NCBI GenBank assembly: GCA_963732925.1
Contig: CAVTBJ010000005.1
Span: 1 to 64,000 of the forward strand
Source of the DNA: DASZRZ01 sp963732925
GTDB taxonomy: Bacteria; Acidobacteriota; Terriglobia; Terriglobales; Acidobacteriaceae
Direction: 5' to 3'
Length of the DNA: 64,000 bases
This document shows positions 63,201-64,000 of this stretch, in pieces (positions within the stretch are counted from its first letter, which is position 1; every line of letters starts with the position of its first letter). Below the pieces are notes generated by a model that worked only from the letters and a program-made list of their open reading frames with translations, ran no database searches and was not told the origin of the DNA. A program made the translations under genes and the position numbers.

Positions 63201-63745
63201 AACAATTGAACTCACGAGAGTCTCATCCCGCCGAAGAATATGTGCTTACCGCCTATGAAGGTGGAATGGCGCCCGAGGAATCTGCCAGGGTTCGCGAGCA
63301 CGTCTCACTTTGCGCGGCGTGCCGGGATCGCTTGCGGCAGCTTCAGGCGGAATTGCAATTGTTCGAAACCGCCGTACTGCCTCCCCTTCCGGCGTCCGCG
63401 CTCGAGCCCGGACTGCAACGCCTTCGCAAAGGAATTTCCGCCTGGAACGAAGCCCATCCGGAAATTACGGAAGCTGCGCCGGAACGGCCTTTGACCCCGC
63501 CAGTCCCCGTACGTGACCGGCTGGCATCCGAACTGAGCATCTATCTGGGAACGCGCACTGCGAACTCGCTTGTGCTGCAAGCTTGGGATCGCCCCGGAGT
63601 CAGCGCGAACGATGTCATTGCGCTTGTCGAACCGGTGGTCAGCGGGTTTTTCGGGCGGCAGACGGGAGTCGCTGTCGCTGCACAACTGGCTCGCCTCTGG
63701 AACCAGGCGCAGGAAATGGCCGCCCAGCCGGGGCCCATGCTATGA
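63197..63745 (+). CDS. Anti-sigma factor with zinc-finger (ZAS) domain
   Basis: 182 residues. N-terminal zf-HC2 motif HVSLCAACRDRL (His-x3-Cys-x2-Cys) at about residues 36-44, typical of ZAS anti-sigma proteins that hold an ECF factor. No membrane helix is obvious in the rest. ATGA overlaps on both sides couple it to the sigma gene and the next gene. Confidence 0.82.
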   Translation: MKQLNSRESHPAEEYVLTAYEGGMAPEESARVREHVSLCAACRDRLRQLQAELQLFETAVLPPLPASALEPGLQRLRKGISAWNEAHPEITEAAPERPLTPPVPVRDRLASELSIYLGTRTANSLVLQAWDRPGVSANDVIALVEPVVSGFFGRQTGVAVAAQLARLWNQAQEMAAQPGPML

Positions 63746-64000
63746 GCATCTGCCACGGTCGGATACCCCCGCTGGTGAAATGGCTGCTGGCTATCGTTAC
63801 AGCCCAGCTCCTGGCCGGAATCTTCGTGCACATCGGCTGGCTGCGTTCCGGCGACGCTTCGTTGCTGCGCTACTATTTCGAGTATCCAGGGTCGCTTTTC
63901 CTGGTCGGTTTCAGTGCTCTCGAAGTGATTTTTGGGTTTCTCGCCTATCGGCAATTTTCTCCCGGCCAGCCTTTGCGCTCTGCCTGGTTTTTCATCCTGA
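63742..64000 (+). CDS. Membrane protein, partial (runs off the window)
   Basis: The first 86 residues are visible from ATG 63742: hydrophobic helices at LVKWLLAIVTAQLLAGIFV and SLFLVGFSALEVIFGFLAY and the start of a third. Family not recognised. Coupled by ATGA overlap to the anti-sigma gene, so it may be the signal-sensing membrane partner. Confidence 0.75.
   Translation, partial: MSICHGRIPPLVKWLLAIVTAQLLAGIFVHIGWLRSGDASLLRYYFEYPGSLFLVGFSALEVIFGFLAYRQFSPGQPLRSAWFFIL

Overview
The window looks like two different genomes joined near position 9,290-9,380. Positions 1 to about 9.3 kb carry genes of a Chloroflexota-like style: an ABC-2/SpoIIM fusion exporter, an ArsR-ino1-phosphoinositide synthase operon, a tRNA-Pro(CGG) with an adjacent tyrosine recombinase, a Fic protein and an unknown Cys-pair protein. 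From about 9.3 kb to the end the content is acidobacterial (Terriglobia/Korobacter-like): futalosine menaquinone genes, an acidobacterial NAD+-I riboswitch before nadA, a Moco riboswitch before moaA, a large secreted TIG/Big-1 protein and a CusCBA-type efflux operon. The taxonomic calls are inference from gene families. Genes on both sides of the junction are truncated, so the join is either an assembly chimera or a recombination point.

Layout of the left part: the end of a gamma-carbonic anhydrase and a bidirectional terminator; the ABC exporter pair; pgsA-like and ino1 genes behind an ArsR repressor with a clear palindromic operator; an EamA transporter; tRNA-Pro with a 59-bp tandem duplication of its 5' half; then integrase, Fic and unknown protein, the left end of an integrated element.

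Layout of the right part: 9.3-13.2 kb is a ribosome-related block (HPF domain fused to a sigma-like domain, an archaeo-eukaryotic release-factor-like protein, an ABC-F ATPase). 13.4-15.5 kb holds mqnE and mqnP. 15.6-24.2 kb has a PHP phosphatase, HtrA protease, EamA transporter, B12-binding mutase domain, AlkA-type glycosylase, FecR protein, queG and a cold-shock protein. 24.4-24.9 kb holds a structured minus-strand RNA ending in a terminator. 25-38 kb has a 1,230-residue secreted pseudo-metalloprotease, rarA, a CoA-binding protein, an SH3 lipoprotein, pfk, a beta-propeller lipoprotein and an M28 peptidase. 38-45.9 kb carries riboswitch-controlled nadA and moaA, a PilZ-GAF-TonB protein, and nagA with a SIS isomerase. 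46.3-55.8 kb is a metal-resistance island beside a second tRNA-Pro(CGG), with an integrase remnant at one end and an IS3 orfA remnant at the other. 56-64 kb has a PilZ protein, a minor-pseudopilin operon and an ECF sigma/anti-sigma/membrane-protein operon that runs off the end.

Seven breaks in six otherwise well-conserved genes (ABC ATPase, integrase twice, the Cys-pair protein, mqnE, queG, PilZ-TonB) are each repaired by removing a single surplus base, and so is an eighth in the integrase remnant. This pattern points to sequence errors more than to real pseudogenes. No CRISPR array or rRNA was seen.
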